Of a stretch of DNA of 9,440 bases, positions 1 through 6,555 are shown piece after piece. Position numbers and translations under genes: made by a program. The notes under the pieces are model-generated. The model saw nothing but the letters and a program-made list of their open reading frames with translations, was not told the DNA's origin and made no database searches. Where the stretch lies: positions 6,466 through 15,905 of the forward strand of contig DHZF01000074.1 in NCBI GenBank assembly GCA_002414505.1, written 5' to 3'. Position 1 is the first letter of the stretch. Every line of letters starts with the position of its first letter. Origin of the DNA: Hyphomonas sp. UBA5111 (GTDB taxonomy: Bacteria; Pseudomonadota; Alphaproteobacteria; Caulobacterales; Hyphomonadaceae).

Positions 1-300
1 GACAAACCTGGCCCCCTAGACCAAGTCTTACGGTGCAGTAAGGATGGCGCATTCATTATAGTCAATCGAAGGCAGCGGCACCGGAAAGCAAAATGACGGT
101 GGTGTGACAGAATCGCATCACCTTTTCGGCCCATTTGGGGCAAGATTGTCCTATTTCCTTACAAGAAATCCGAAAAACTACCTAAACGGGGTTTTGGCCC
201 GTGCTGCCTGCTGCCCATTTTTTAGGCGCATTGGAGCCATATAACTATGCCCCACGCCTTGCTGGCGGCTTGGGAGAGTTCTACCTGTGCCCTGTAAGGG
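1..300. other. Left intergenic stretch, no gene recognised
   Basis: No reading frame here resembles a protein and no tRNA-like fold was seen. It lies downstream of the DUF3667 stop codon on the minus strand and is less GC-rich than the rest of the window. A perfect TATAAT hexamer reads on the minus strand at 60-55, but I could not place a good -35 element 16-18 bp upstream, so a leftward promoter for a gene outside the window is only a possibility. A 5-bp inverted repeat (CTTAC 27-31, GTAAG 38-42) lies downstream of it. No clear T-tailed hairpin marks a terminator for the minus-strand operon. Confidence 0.5.
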
Positions 301-1416
301 TCAAACCAGCATGAAGCTGACAATAATCAGGATCGCCGCGAGACTTACCAGCACCAGGAAGCTGGTGACGAGGACGATGAAGGTCCGCAAGGCCGCCATG
401 AATCGGCCGGTCCCGTACGTCACGCGCAATTGCCGGTAGATGTAGGCGACCACGAGGATATTCCCGATCAGGACCAGCCATCCGATGCTGGCCGGGTTGA
501 TCGCGGCAATCACCAGCATCACCGTCATCATGAGATAGATATAGGTCTGCACATGCAGCGCCGTGACCACATGGTCATAGATGTAGCGGCTGCGGTGCCA
601 CGCATAGAGAAGGGTCAGGACCAGGGCCAGAATCGGCATGAACATCAGGCTGAACCGGGGCGCCCATTCCCGCATGCGAGCCCCATACCGGTCCTGGTTC
701 TCGTACACGGTCGCGGCATGGTCGGCGGTGCGCCAGGCCTGTTCCCGTTCGGCCTGCGTCGCCCCTTCATCGAGGCGCGAGGTGACCTCTTCATACAGGG
801 CATCCCGGTTGATCCGGCCATCTTCCTGCAGAATACGCCGGAGCGCGATGCCCCCCTCGGCCTGGGCAAGCTCCATCGTCGCGGCCTGCTGCTCTTCCGC
901 GCTGAGATCCGGATCTTCGGCCCGTTCCCGCAATGTCTCAAGCCGGTCCTCTGTAATGACCGGGATCGGCTCCTCCCCTTCCGCCAGGGACTCGACCCCA
1001 TCCTCGACGAGACCGTCGATCTTGAGCGCGGAGTACCAGCCCATCTGCTCGCCCAGCGTGAAAAGGGTCAGGAAGAAGATCACCGACGCCATCAGGAACA
1101 TGCGAAACGGCGGCACATAGCGCGCGCGCTTTCCGTCCAGATAGTTCCGGGTCATCCGGCCGGGCCGCAACAGCAGCATCGGCAGGGATCGCCACAACCG
1201 GCCATCCAGCGCGAACACGTCCGCCAGGCTGCTCATGACGAGGTCCCAGATCGGGCGATGGAAGTCAGACGCGAGCTGGCCGCAAGTGGTGCAGAACCGG
1301 TCCTCGACGACCGTCTCGCAATTGGCGCAGGGCTCACCCGACTTTACCGGATGATGGTCCCCGGTCGACAGGCCACTGGCCGAGCCAAGGCCTGCCGCTT
1401 CCATTTCATGTTCCAT
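301..1416 (-). CDS. DUF3667 family zinc-ribbon membrane protein
   Basis: A 371-residue inner-membrane protein of unknown function. The N-terminus has a treble-clef or zinc-ribbon motif with Cys30, Cys33, Cys42 and Cys45 (CANC...FCTTCGQ). The block GRLWRSLPMLLLRPGRM at about 72-88 and the following GKRARYVPPFRMFLM match what I know of DUF3667. Hydrophobic segments lie near 105-122, 254-271, 287-305, 311-327 and 344-370. A long acidic, Glu/Ala-rich soluble region (about 135-250) separates the first segment from the rest and is probably helical. The DHVVTALHVQTYIYL block near 281-295 also fits the family. The first ATG (1416) is preceded by a G-run (GGGGGG) about 7 nt upstream; Met5 is an alternative start without a clear Shine-Dalgarno. 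The gene lies 25 bp downstream of the OppA-like gene on the same strand, so they are probably co-transcribed. Family assignment is fairly sure; function is unknown. Confidence 0.85.
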   Translation of the reverse strand: MEHEMEAAGLGSASGLSTGDHHPVKSGEPCANCETVVEDRFCTTCGQLASDFHRPIWDLVMSSLADVFALDGRLWRSLPMLLLRPGRMTRNYLDGKRARYVPPFRMFLMASVIFFLTLFTLGEQMGWYSALKIDGLVEDGVESLAEGEEPIPVITEDRLETLRERAEDPDLSAEEQQAATMELAQAEGGIALRRILQEDGRINRDALYEEVTSRLDEGATQAEREQAWRTADHAATVYENQDRYGARMREWAPRFSLMFMPILALVLTLLYAWHRSRYIYDHVVTALHVQTYIYLMMTVMLVIAAINPASIGWLVLIGNILVVAYIYRQLRVTYGTGRFMAALRTFIVLVTSFLVLVSLAAILIIVSFMLV

Positions 1417-1441
1417 CTAAAGACCCCCCGTCTTTTTTACC

Positions 1442-3067
1442 CTATTCGGTGTCCAGTCCCTGCCGACACAGGAAGCGGGAGCGGTGCTGGTCCTTGGCAT
1501 TCTCTTCCCAGCCGGTGATGGCCGGATCAACCATGTTCTTGGTCACCTGGAACCACATCGGCGTGATCGGATATTCCTCCAGCATCAGCGCTTCGGCCTC
1601 CGCAAACGTCTCCGCCCGCTTCTGCAAATCCAGCTGCTGGTTCGATTGCTTCAACAGCGCATCATATTCCGGATTGGAATAATCGCCATAATTTTGCTGG
1701 CCGGTTTTCGACTCAAGCAGGTAGAGGAAATTGATCGGGTCGTCGAAATCGGCCACCCAGGCCGCATCCGCGGCGACAAAGTTGCCGGTCCGGAGGCGCG
1801 AATACAGAACCTTGGTGTCCTGTTTCACGATAGTTGGATTTACCCACGGCGCAATATCGCTCCAATTGGACTGGGCCACCGGCGCGACTTTCGGATTGTC
1901 ATCCGTCGAGCGATGGATGAATTCGAATGCGAGCGGATTGTCCGGGCCGAACCCGGCCTCTTGCAACAGGCGGCGCGCTTCGGCCAGACGCTCTTCGCGC
2001 GGCATGTCCTTCCACGTCACCGAAGGCCGCTCGACATCATAATTGTCGATGCCCGGCGGCACGAAAGAATAGGCCGGCAGATAGCCCTGGGTCAGCACGT
2101 TGCGGACCATGAATTCCCGGTCGAGCGCCATGGCCAGCGCCTTGCGCACCCGGGCATCGTCAAAGGGGGCGACGGTCGTGTTGAAAGTCCAATAGGTCGA
2201 GATCAGGGACGGCGTCGTGCGCAGCCAGCCGGGGAATTTCGAATCCAGTTCGGTATAGCGCGAGCCGTCAAAGGCATTGTTGATATCCAGTTCGCCTGCG
2301 GAAATCTTGTTCTCAACCGCCGACAGGTCTTCCAGTTCGAGATACACGACCCGGTCGAAACAGGCCTCTGGCGCGCCGAACCCGGTCGGGTTCTTGTCGG
2401 CCACCAATTGGTCGCCGGTGCGCCAGTAGACCAGTTTATACGGGCCGTTCACGACGATGTTCTCCGGCTGGATCCAGGCATCGCCATGCGCTTCGATGGC
2501 CCAGCGCGGAAGCGGAAAGGTCGTGTAATGGCTGAGCAGGCCCAGCAGGTAGGGCGCCGGATACTCCAGCGTGATTTCCAGCGTCTTGTCGTCAATCGCT
2601 TTCACGCCCAGTTCTTCCGGCGGCAGTTCCTGCTCGCTGACCTTTTGCGCATTCTTGATCAGCCAGAGGAGCGAGGCGTATTGCGATGCGGTCTCCGGCT
2701 GCTGGATGCGGCGCAGACTGTAGACAAAGTCTCCGGCCGTGACGGGCGTCCCGTCAGACCAGACATGATCGCCCAGCTTGAAGGTCCAGACGAGGCCATC
2801 TTCGCTGACTTCATAGCTCTCCGCCATGCCGAGTTGCGGGCGACCATCCGGGCCGTCCGTGGTCAGGCCGATAATCATGTCGCCAATGATGATGTTTTCC
2901 CACTGGGCGGACGATTTGTTCGGGTCCAGCGTGTCCACCTTTGCCGAAATGCCCCGGCGAAGCGTCGGCACATCGGATGCCCCGGAATCCCCTCCACCTC
3001 CACAGGCGGCCAGGGTCAGGGCAAGCGCAGCGGCCAGGCCGGTGCTCATCAAGGCGGTCAACTTCAT
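1442..3067 (-). CDS. OppA-like peptide ABC transporter substrate-binding lipoprotein
   Basis: A 541-residue extracytoplasmic solute-binding protein of family 5 (SBP_bac_5; DppA/OppA type), which captures oligopeptides or similar ligands for an ABC permease. I chose the start at 3067 because it gives a typical lipoprotein signal: Lys3, a hydrophobic run, then the lipobox LAAC at 19-22 (Cys22 is the lipid-modified residue), followed by a flexible GGGGDSG linker. GGAG lies 11 nt upstream. The same frame stays open to 3277, but that extension is Cys/Arg/Lys-rich and would bury the signal peptide. Family signatures include DTLDPNKSSAQ near the N-terminus, then GLVWTFKLGDHVWSDGTPV and AGDFVYSLRR. 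The substrate is not predictable. No permease or ATPase gene is in the window, so partners must be encoded elsewhere. The downstream DUF3667 gene probably shares its transcript. Confidence 0.92.
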   Translation of the reverse strand: MKLTALMSTGLAAALALTLAACGGGGDSGASDVPTLRRGISAKVDTLDPNKSSAQWENIIIGDMIIGLTTDGPDGRPQLGMAESYEVSEDGLVWTFKLGDHVWSDGTPVTAGDFVYSLRRIQQPETASQYASLLWLIKNAQKVSEQELPPEELGVKAIDDKTLEITLEYPAPYLLGLLSHYTTFPLPRWAIEAHGDAWIQPENIVVNGPYKLVYWRTGDQLVADKNPTGFGAPEACFDRVVYLELEDLSAVENKISAGELDINNAFDGSRYTELDSKFPGWLRTTPSLISTYWTFNTTVAPFDDARVRKALAMALDREFMVRNVLTQGYLPAYSFVPPGIDNYDVERPSVTWKDMPREERLAEARRLLQEAGFGPDNPLAFEFIHRSTDDNPKVAPVAQSNWSDIAPWVNPTIVKQDTKVLYSRLRTGNFVAADAAWVADFDDPINFLYLLESKTGQQNYGDYSNPEYDALLKQSNQQLDLQKRAETFAEAEALMLEEYPITPMWFQVTKNMVDPAITGWEENAKDQHRSRFLCRQGLDTE

Positions 3068-3180
3068 GGGTTTTGTGTCTCCAATGTCTTTTCGGCTTTC
3101 GCACGATTTGCAACAGTGCTGCCAGACCATTACGGTTTTGCAAAGCCTTCCTTCTGGAAGTCGCACATGAGGTAACAGGA
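3068..3180. promoter_or_regulatory. Divergent promoter region between OppA-like gene and exported-protein gene
   Basis: This 113-bp gap separates two divergently read genes, so both promoters must lie here or overlap the coding ends. Two copies of TTTGCAA (3107-3113 and 3137-3143) are exactly 30 bp apart, about three helical turns, and each contains the palindrome TTGCAA. Either copy could be a -35-like hexamer or a regulator half-site. I could not identify a convincing -10 element for either direction. Confidence 0.4.
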
Positions 3181-3681
3181 ATGACCCGAATTTGGTGCAT
3201 TGCAGGGATGGTTTTTGCGCTCGGCGCAACAGCCACTGCACAAGACGTTTCAACAGATGACGTTTATGCCTGCACATCTGTCGCGGAAGATGCAGATCGC
3301 CTTGCCTGTTACGACGCGGCCGTTGGTCGTCTCCAGGAGGCCGAAGCGGCCGGCGATGTCACCACCGTGACCCGCAAGGAAGTCGAGCAGGTGCGGCAGG
3401 ATTCCTTCGGCTTCTCCATCCCGTCCCTGCCCTCGCTGATGATCGGCAAGTCCGACAAGGACACCAGCCTCAAGGAAGTGGTCCTTCCCGTGAAAGCGGT
3501 TCGCGGCGCGCGCGGCAATCTCGTCATCACGCTGGAGAACGGGCAAGTCTGGCGACAGATCGATTCCAAGCCCCTGCGGAACAATGACCAGACCGAAGCC
3601 CAGATCTATGAAGCGGCCCTGGGCAGCTTCAAGATGAAGCTCGATGGCGGCGTCGCGTTCCGGGTCGAACGGGTCAAATAG
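3181..3681 (+). CDS. Small exported protein with Cys-pair RLACYD motif
   Basis: A 166-residue protein with a Sec signal peptide (MTRIWCIAGMVFALGATATAQ, likely cleaved near 20-21), so probably periplasmic. The start at 3181 has GAGG at 3169-3172, 8 nt upstream; the frame is open back to 2941, but that part overlaps the OppA-like gene and is a shadow. After the signal comes YACTSVAEDADRLACYD (29-45), with Cys31 and Cys43 twelve residues apart, likely disulfide-bonded. The same C...RLxCYD pattern occurs in VasI/TagO-type proteins linked to type VI secretion and in many small alphaproteobacterial periplasmic proteins. The C-terminal half (about 98-166) has a beta-rich, SH3-like appearance with ITLENGQVWRQ and ends in FRVERVK. 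No type VI genes are nearby, so I do not assign a secretion role. Function is unknown. Confidence 0.8.
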   Translation: MTRIWCIAGMVFALGATATAQDVSTDDVYACTSVAEDADRLACYDAAVGRLQEAEAAGDVTTVTRKEVEQVRQDSFGFSIPSLPSLMIGKSDKDTSLKEVVLPVKAVRGARGNLVITLENGQVWRQIDSKPLRNNDQTEAQIYEAALGSFKMKLDGGVAFRVERVK

Positions 3682-3837
3682 CGGCGGGGCCCCTGCCGCA
3701 AACTTCGGCGCGCCCTGCCCGGAGCCCTCGCATGTGAGGACCGGCAGAGCCTATTCCGGCGTCGCGACTTGCCAGATCGATGAAACCTTTCACAGGCTGG
3801 GACGTAATCCCGGCTGACCATTGAAAGGGGATCGCGT

Positions 3838-4839
3838 ATCCGGACGAAGATCAGGGCCCACAGAAATACCCGCTGGCTGAAGCGCTTTCGCCCGCCGCTC
3901 CTGTTCGCACTGGGCGGGGCGGCGCTGGCCTTCGCTGCGCCCTATCTTCATCGCTACATTCCCGACACCGTCATCGCAGGCCGGCAGGTTGAACAGGTCG
4001 CGGAAATCAGCTCCGGCGTGCTGTTCATCGTCGCCTTTGGCTGGCTGGTCGGCACGATTGTCGATGCGCTGCTGAAGCGCCGGCTGGCCGGCCTTCATCT
4101 CGATGCAGAGGACAATCTGGAGGCGCGCAAATCCGCCACACGGCTCGACGTGGTCCGGCGAGTCTGGATTGTCCTGGCGGGAATTGTCACGCTCGCCGCC
4201 GCGCTCACCGTCATCCCCGGCGTGAAACAGATCGGGGTCAGCCTCTTCGCGTCCGCCGGTATCGCGGGCATCGCCATCGGTCTCGCCGCGCGGCCCGTGC
4301 TGAGCAACCTCATCGCGGGCCTGCAGATCGCCTTCACCCAGCCGATCCGGCTGGATGACGCCGTCGTCGTCGAAGGCGAATGGGGCTGGATCGAGGAAAT
4401 CGGCCTCTTCTATGTTGTCATCAAGATCTGGGACTGGCGGCGCCTCGTCGTGCCGCTCTCCTATTTCATCGAGACCCCTTTCCAGAACTGGACCCGCAAG
4501 AGCGCCTCCATCATCGGCAGCGTCTACTGGACTGTGGATTATCACGCCCCGATCGCACGGATGCGCGAGAAGCTGGAAGAGATCTGCAAGTCCACCCCGC
4601 TCTGGAATGGCGAGGTGGTGAATTTGCAGGTGACCGAAGCCGCGGGCAATTCCGTGACGGTGCGGGGGCTCGCCTCCGCCAGCACATCGCCCAAGGCCTG
4701 GGATCTTCGCTGTCTGATCCGTGAGCAAATGATCGAATGGCTACAGGCCGAACATCCCGAAGCCCTGCCGCGCCTGCGCGCTGATACTGCGGTGAACTTG
4801 CCGGAAGACTTTGGTGGCTTCACGCCCCAGCAGGGATAA
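3838..4839 (+). CDS. MscS-type small-conductance mechanosensitive ion channel
   Basis: An inner-membrane channel of the MscS superfamily that releases solutes on hypo-osmotic shock. With the start used here it has 333 residues. Hydrophobic helices lie near 20-37, 61-79 and 108-126, followed by the pore-lining TM3-like segment (about 132-165) with ASAGIAGIAIGLAARPVLSN and LIAGLQIAFTQPIRLDD. The beta-domain follows, with EGEWGWIEEIG and the hallmark WDWRRLVVPLSYFIETPFQNWTR (about 198-220). The C-terminal alpha/beta domain ends at 333. The start is uncertain: no in-frame ATG, GTG or TTG exists between the in-frame TAA at 3805 and GTG 4018, yet coding-like sequence with a full TM1 continues upstream. 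I placed the start at ATC 3838 because AAAGGGGA (3824-3831) sits 6 nt before it. GTG 4018 would remove TM1. It converges on the SDR gene with 3 bp between stop codons. Confidence 0.85.
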   Translation: MRTKIRAHRNTRWLKRFRPPLLFALGGAALAFAAPYLHRYIPDTVIAGRQVEQVAEISSGVLFIVAFGWLVGTIVDALLKRRLAGLHLDAEDNLEARKSATRLDVVRRVWIVLAGIVTLAAALTVIPGVKQIGVSLFASAGIAGIAIGLAARPVLSNLIAGLQIAFTQPIRLDDAVVVEGEWGWIEEIGLFYVVIKIWDWRRLVVPLSYFIETPFQNWTRKSASIIGSVYWTVDYHAPIARMREKLEEICKSTPLWNGEVVNLQVTEAAGNSVTVRGLASASTSPKAWDLRCLIREQMIEWLQAEHPEALPRLRADTAVNLPEDFGGFTPQQG

Positions 4840-4849
4840 TCCCTACCAA
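4811..4849. other. Inverted repeat spanning both stop codons of convergent genes
   Basis: AGGGA (4832-4836) and TCCCT (4840-4844) flank the trinucleotide TAA and are symmetrical about the mscS stop codon. An outer pair, TTGGT (4811-4815) and ACCAA (4845-4849), adds a second stem with a 16-nt bulge on one side. Both strands can form it, so it could pause or stabilise either convergent transcript. There is no T-run on either side, so it is not a classical intrinsic terminator. Confidence 0.35.
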
Positions 4850-5514
4850 GGGTGCGTCTGCCCCTCGAAATCGAGAAAGCGCAACTCGCTGGACGGCCCG
4901 GCGGTGGTAATCACCTTGTAGAGCCCCGCAGCGCTCTGGGCTGGACTGACCGGAGCCTGCTTGCCGCCCATGTCGGTATGCACCCAGCCCGGATGCAGGG
5001 CCAGCAGGGTGATCCCCTTTTCAGCCAGTTCCGGCGCAGCTGCGCGCAAGGCCATGTTCAGGCCCGCCTTGGATGTGCGATACATCAGACCATAGGAGGC
5101 CGTCGTGTTTTCGATGGAGCCCATCATGCTGGACAGGCTGGCGGCCATCTTCACATCGCTGGCGGCGACATTGTCGAGAAACGTGTCGATCATCCGCACA
5201 GGCGCAATCGTGTTCACCGCCAGGATATGGGCGAACTCGTCAAAGTCGACATCCTTGAAGCCGGCGAAGCTGCCAATGCCCGCATTGTTGATCAGATAGT
5301 CGATTGGCCGATCTCCGAGACTGGCCTTCAGGGCCGCGACCGACCCGGCATCTGTCACCTCCAGCGGATAGATGGTGGCGCCCGTCGCGTTCAGCTCATT
5401 GGCCTTATCCGGCTCGCGCGCGGTGGCGATCACGTCATGCCCTTCGGCGAGAAACTTCCGAACCAGTTCAAGGCCAATCCCGCGATTGGCGCCGGTGATG
5501 AGGGTGGTGGGCAT
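4843..5514 (-). CDS. Short-chain dehydrogenase/reductase (SDR), C-factor-like
   Basis: A 223-residue cytosolic NAD(P)H-dependent oxidoreductase of the classical SDR family. It has the cofactor-binding TGANRGIG (7-14), NNAG (76-79), Asn101 in AVNTIAPV, catalytic Ser129 in SLSSMMGS, and the YxxxK pair Tyr145/Lys149 in YRTSK. The HPGWVHTDMGG block at 174-184 is typical of the short C-factor/CsgA-like branch, whose members often lack a known substrate. Arg11 after TGAN, and Arg33 at the end of beta2 (ATAREP), hint at NADPH preference; this is inference. The start at 5514 is supported by GGAGAG about 8 nt upstream. It is close to the family's normal minimal length, with all catalytic residues intact. 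The hotdog-like gene lies 68 bp upstream on the same strand and may share the transcript. The substrate cannot be predicted. Confidence 0.92.
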   Translation of the reverse strand: MPTTLITGANRGIGLELVRKFLAEGHDVIATAREPDKANELNATGATIYPLEVTDAGSVAALKASLGDRPIDYLINNAGIGSFAGFKDVDFDEFAHILAVNTIAPVRMIDTFLDNVAASDVKMAASLSSMMGSIENTTASYGLMYRTSKAGLNMALRAAAPELAEKGITLLALHPGWVHTDMGGKQAPVSPAQSAAGLYKVITTAGPSSELRFLDFEGQTHPW

Positions 5515-5582
5515 GATGTCTCTCCGTCAGGCTGCTGTCCGGAGACAGGGATATGCCGTTCCGGGCATTCGGCAAGGGCCGA

Positions 5583-5864
5583 TCAGGCCTCCGGCAGGAT
5601 CCTGTAGACGGCCGTCGCCTTCATGACCGGTGTATCGCCCTGGCGAGCCATGCCGCCGGTGAACAGGATGGTCCGCGTCCGACGGTCGATCCGGGGCTCG
5701 ATGACCGTCTCGGCGCCCTGCCCGGCCTCGGACGAGACATCAATCGTGACCGACACCATCTCGACGGGGCTGGGCGCACAGGCCGCCTCGGCATCGGCGC
5801 GGATGGCCGCCATAAGGTCCAGCGCAAGGCGCTCGTCGGGTTTCACGGAATTGATGTCCTGCAT
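5583..5864 (-). CDS. Small hotdog/thioesterase-like protein
   Basis: A 93-residue cytosolic protein. Its C-terminal half, roughly SVTIDVSSEAGQGAETVIEP followed by RIDRRTRTILFTGGMARQG and VMKATAVYRI, looks like the later strands of a hotdog fold (PaaI or FabZ-like). There strands pack as 'RtrtlvfasG.a..gd..v..ataty'. A normal hotdog domain has about 120-140 residues including a long central helix, so this is a short version or a half-domain; residues 8-29 could supply a helix. No catalytic Asp/Glu or His typical of active thioesterases can be pinned down. The start at 5864 (MQDINSVKP) has AAGAGGGG about 9 nt upstream. The frame is open to 6041, but that extension runs through the candidate small RNA and its hairpins and is composition-driven. 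It may be co-transcribed with the SDR gene downstream. The fold assignment is tentative. Confidence 0.65.
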   Translation of the reverse strand: MQDINSVKPDERLALDLMAAIRADAEAACAPSPVEMVSVTIDVSSEAGQGAETVIEPRIDRRTRTILFTGGMARQGDTPVMKATAVYRILPEA

Positions 5865-5914
5865 GTGGCGCGGCCCCTCTTCTTGTCGCCGATGCACATA
5901 GACAGGCTCGTTCC

Positions 5915-5969
5915 AAAAGAAAAGGGCCAAGCCGGCGGGGGGAAGAGAGGGGGAGTCCGACTTGGCCCT
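5915..5969 (-). terminator. Intrinsic terminator of the candidate small RNA
   Basis: AGGGCCAAG (5923-5931) pairs with CTTGGCCCT (5961-5969). Read on the minus strand, the stem is followed by TTTT, C, TTTT (5923-5915). The loop is large and almost purely pyrimidine, which is unusual for a plain terminator and suggests the loop itself has a function. Confidence 0.7.
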
Positions 5970-6022
5970 ACATTGGGAACCTCTTGAAGGCACTGACAAA
6001 GTCAGGGGGTGTGCCTTCAAGA
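5915..6022 (-). ncRNA. Candidate small regulatory RNA with C-rich loops
   Basis: A compact transcription unit of about 108 nt between two protein genes. Hairpin 1 is an 11-bp perfect stem (CTTGAAGGCAC 5983-5993 with GTGCCTTCAAG 6011-6021). It is continued by a 4-bp stem (TGAC/GTCA, 5994-5997 and 6001-6004) closed by a 3-nt loop; an ACCCCC bulge (minus strand) comes from 6005-6010. A 13-nt linker (5970-5982) follows. Hairpin 2 is a 9-bp perfect stem (5923-5931 with 5961-5969), extended past one mismatch by 3 bp (5933-5935 with 5957-5959). Its pyrimidine loop is read from 5956-5936, and it ends in TTTTCTTTT on the minus strand, as in an intrinsic terminator. The promoter is listed separately. 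C-rich single-stranded loops suit pairing with G-rich ribosome-binding sites, as described for several alphaproteobacterial small RNAs. I do not assign it to a named family. It could instead be a leader or attenuator for the hotdog-like gene. Confidence 0.65.
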
Positions 6023-6027
6023 TACAG

Positions 6028-6076
6028 GCTTTACGCTCCATGAGCGGATTGGTTCAAATTGAATGCAAAAAAATTT
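6028..6076 (-). promoter_or_regulatory. Putative promoter of the candidate small RNA
   Basis: On the minus strand TTGAAC (6057-6052) lies 18 bp before TAAAGC (6033-6028), which would start transcription near 6022, right at the foot of hairpin 1. An A7T3 tract (6067-6076) sits about 45-54 bp upstream of that start, where an UP element would be. The -10 is a weak match; the agreement of position with the RNA structure is what supports it. Confidence 0.5.
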
Positions 6077-6084
6077 GCCGCATG

Positions 6085-6107
6085 AAAAAGCCGCCCTGAG
6101 GGCGGCT
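6085..6107 (-). terminator. Intrinsic terminator of the DUF2780-like gene
   Basis: AGCCGCCC (6089-6096) and GGGCGGCT (6100-6107) form a perfect 8-bp, GC-rich stem with a 3-nt loop. On the minus strand it is followed by a T-run (6089-6085). It begins 26 bp past the stop codon of the gene at 6133. It separates that gene from the small-RNA unit downstream. Confidence 0.85.
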
Positions 6108-6132
6108 GGTTCAGCTTTGATTTCGCCCCGAC

Positions 6133-6555
6133 TCAGGCCGCTTCAGCGGCGGCGGCCACGGCGTCGAGGTCAGACCCGATCAGGTCACCCAGATGGCCGA
6201 AGCCGACCAGGCCGTGATGCTCGTCCATATAGGTCGAGATGCACGGCAGGAGCTGGCCGATGGCCTTGTGGTCGAGGCCCAGCCGGTGAAGTTCGGTAAT
6301 CATGGATTGGGCGACGACCCGCTTGCCGCCGGGGGTCTGCTCGATCAGGCGGGCGATGGCGCCGGTCGGCGCCCCGATCTCGCTGCCGGTACGGGCGGAC
6401 AGGGCACGGGCGCCCGGAACGGTCTTGAACATCGCCTCGGCGAAAGGAGACTCCTGACGCTCGGCAGCATTCAGGACAATTCCCAAGGCCTGCCTGGATG
6501 TTTCCTCCGAGAGGCCGTTATGCCGGGCGAGATGCGCAGAGATATCGTTCAACAT
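6133..6555 (-). CDS. DUF2780-like (VcgC/VcgE-type) protein of unknown function
   Basis: Encodes 140 residues from the start used here. Features that recall DUF2780 are FKTVPGARALSARTG (vPG motif in the first half), a Gly/Ala-rich middle, and ELHRLGLDHKAIGQLLPCISTYMDEHHG, where a 'LGLD...I.QLLP.I..Ym..hhG' pattern ends the domain. The protein looks all-helical, with no signal peptide or membrane segment from this start. The start is debatable. ATG 6555 has AGGAG 11 nt upstream, while ATG 6597 would add 14 residues (MAFPKPLISGVLSH) with only AAGGG placed 3 nt before it. The SD of the inner start is followed by GTGC-TTTC-GCAC, a small hairpin that could shorten the effective spacing. It is monocistronic, closed by the terminator at 6085-6107, and divergent from the oxidoreductase gene. 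Family assignment is moderate; the role is unknown. Confidence 0.7.
   Translation of the reverse strand: MLNDISAHLARHNGLSEETSRQALGIVLNAAERQESPFAEAMFKTVPGARALSARTGSEIGAPTGAIARLIEQTPGGKRVVAQSMITELHRLGLDHKAIGQLLPCISTYMDEHHGLVGFGHLGDLIGSDLDAVAAAAEAA

Noticed and set aside
430..1518. Long plus-strand open frame antisense to the DUF3667 gene
   Set aside because: It is rich in Arg, His, Gln and Pro with no family features, and mirrors a well-supported gene. This is a typical GC-driven shadow.
1484..3175. 563-codon plus-strand open frame antisense to the OppA-like gene
   Set aside because: The opposite strand encodes a clear lipoprotein with family motifs. The antisense product has no recognisable domain.
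3068..3277. Extended N-terminus of the OppA-like protein
   Set aside because: It would place 70 Cys/Arg/Lys-rich residues before a textbook lipoprotein signal and overlap the divergent gene.
3681..3699. GCGGC...GCCGC inverted repeat after the exported-protein gene as a terminator
   Set aside because: The arms meet in an almost loop-less GGGGCCCC core and no T-run follows, so termination here is unsupported.
3790..4728. 312-codon minus-strand open frame antisense to mscS
   Set aside because: It is Asp/Gly/Arg-rich without motifs, while the MscS signature residues on the plus strand are unambiguous.
5865..6041. N-terminal extension of the hotdog-like gene to ATG 6041
   Set aside because: The added residues are the translation of two strong RNA hairpins and a terminator, and a good Shine-Dalgarno supports the ATG at 5864.
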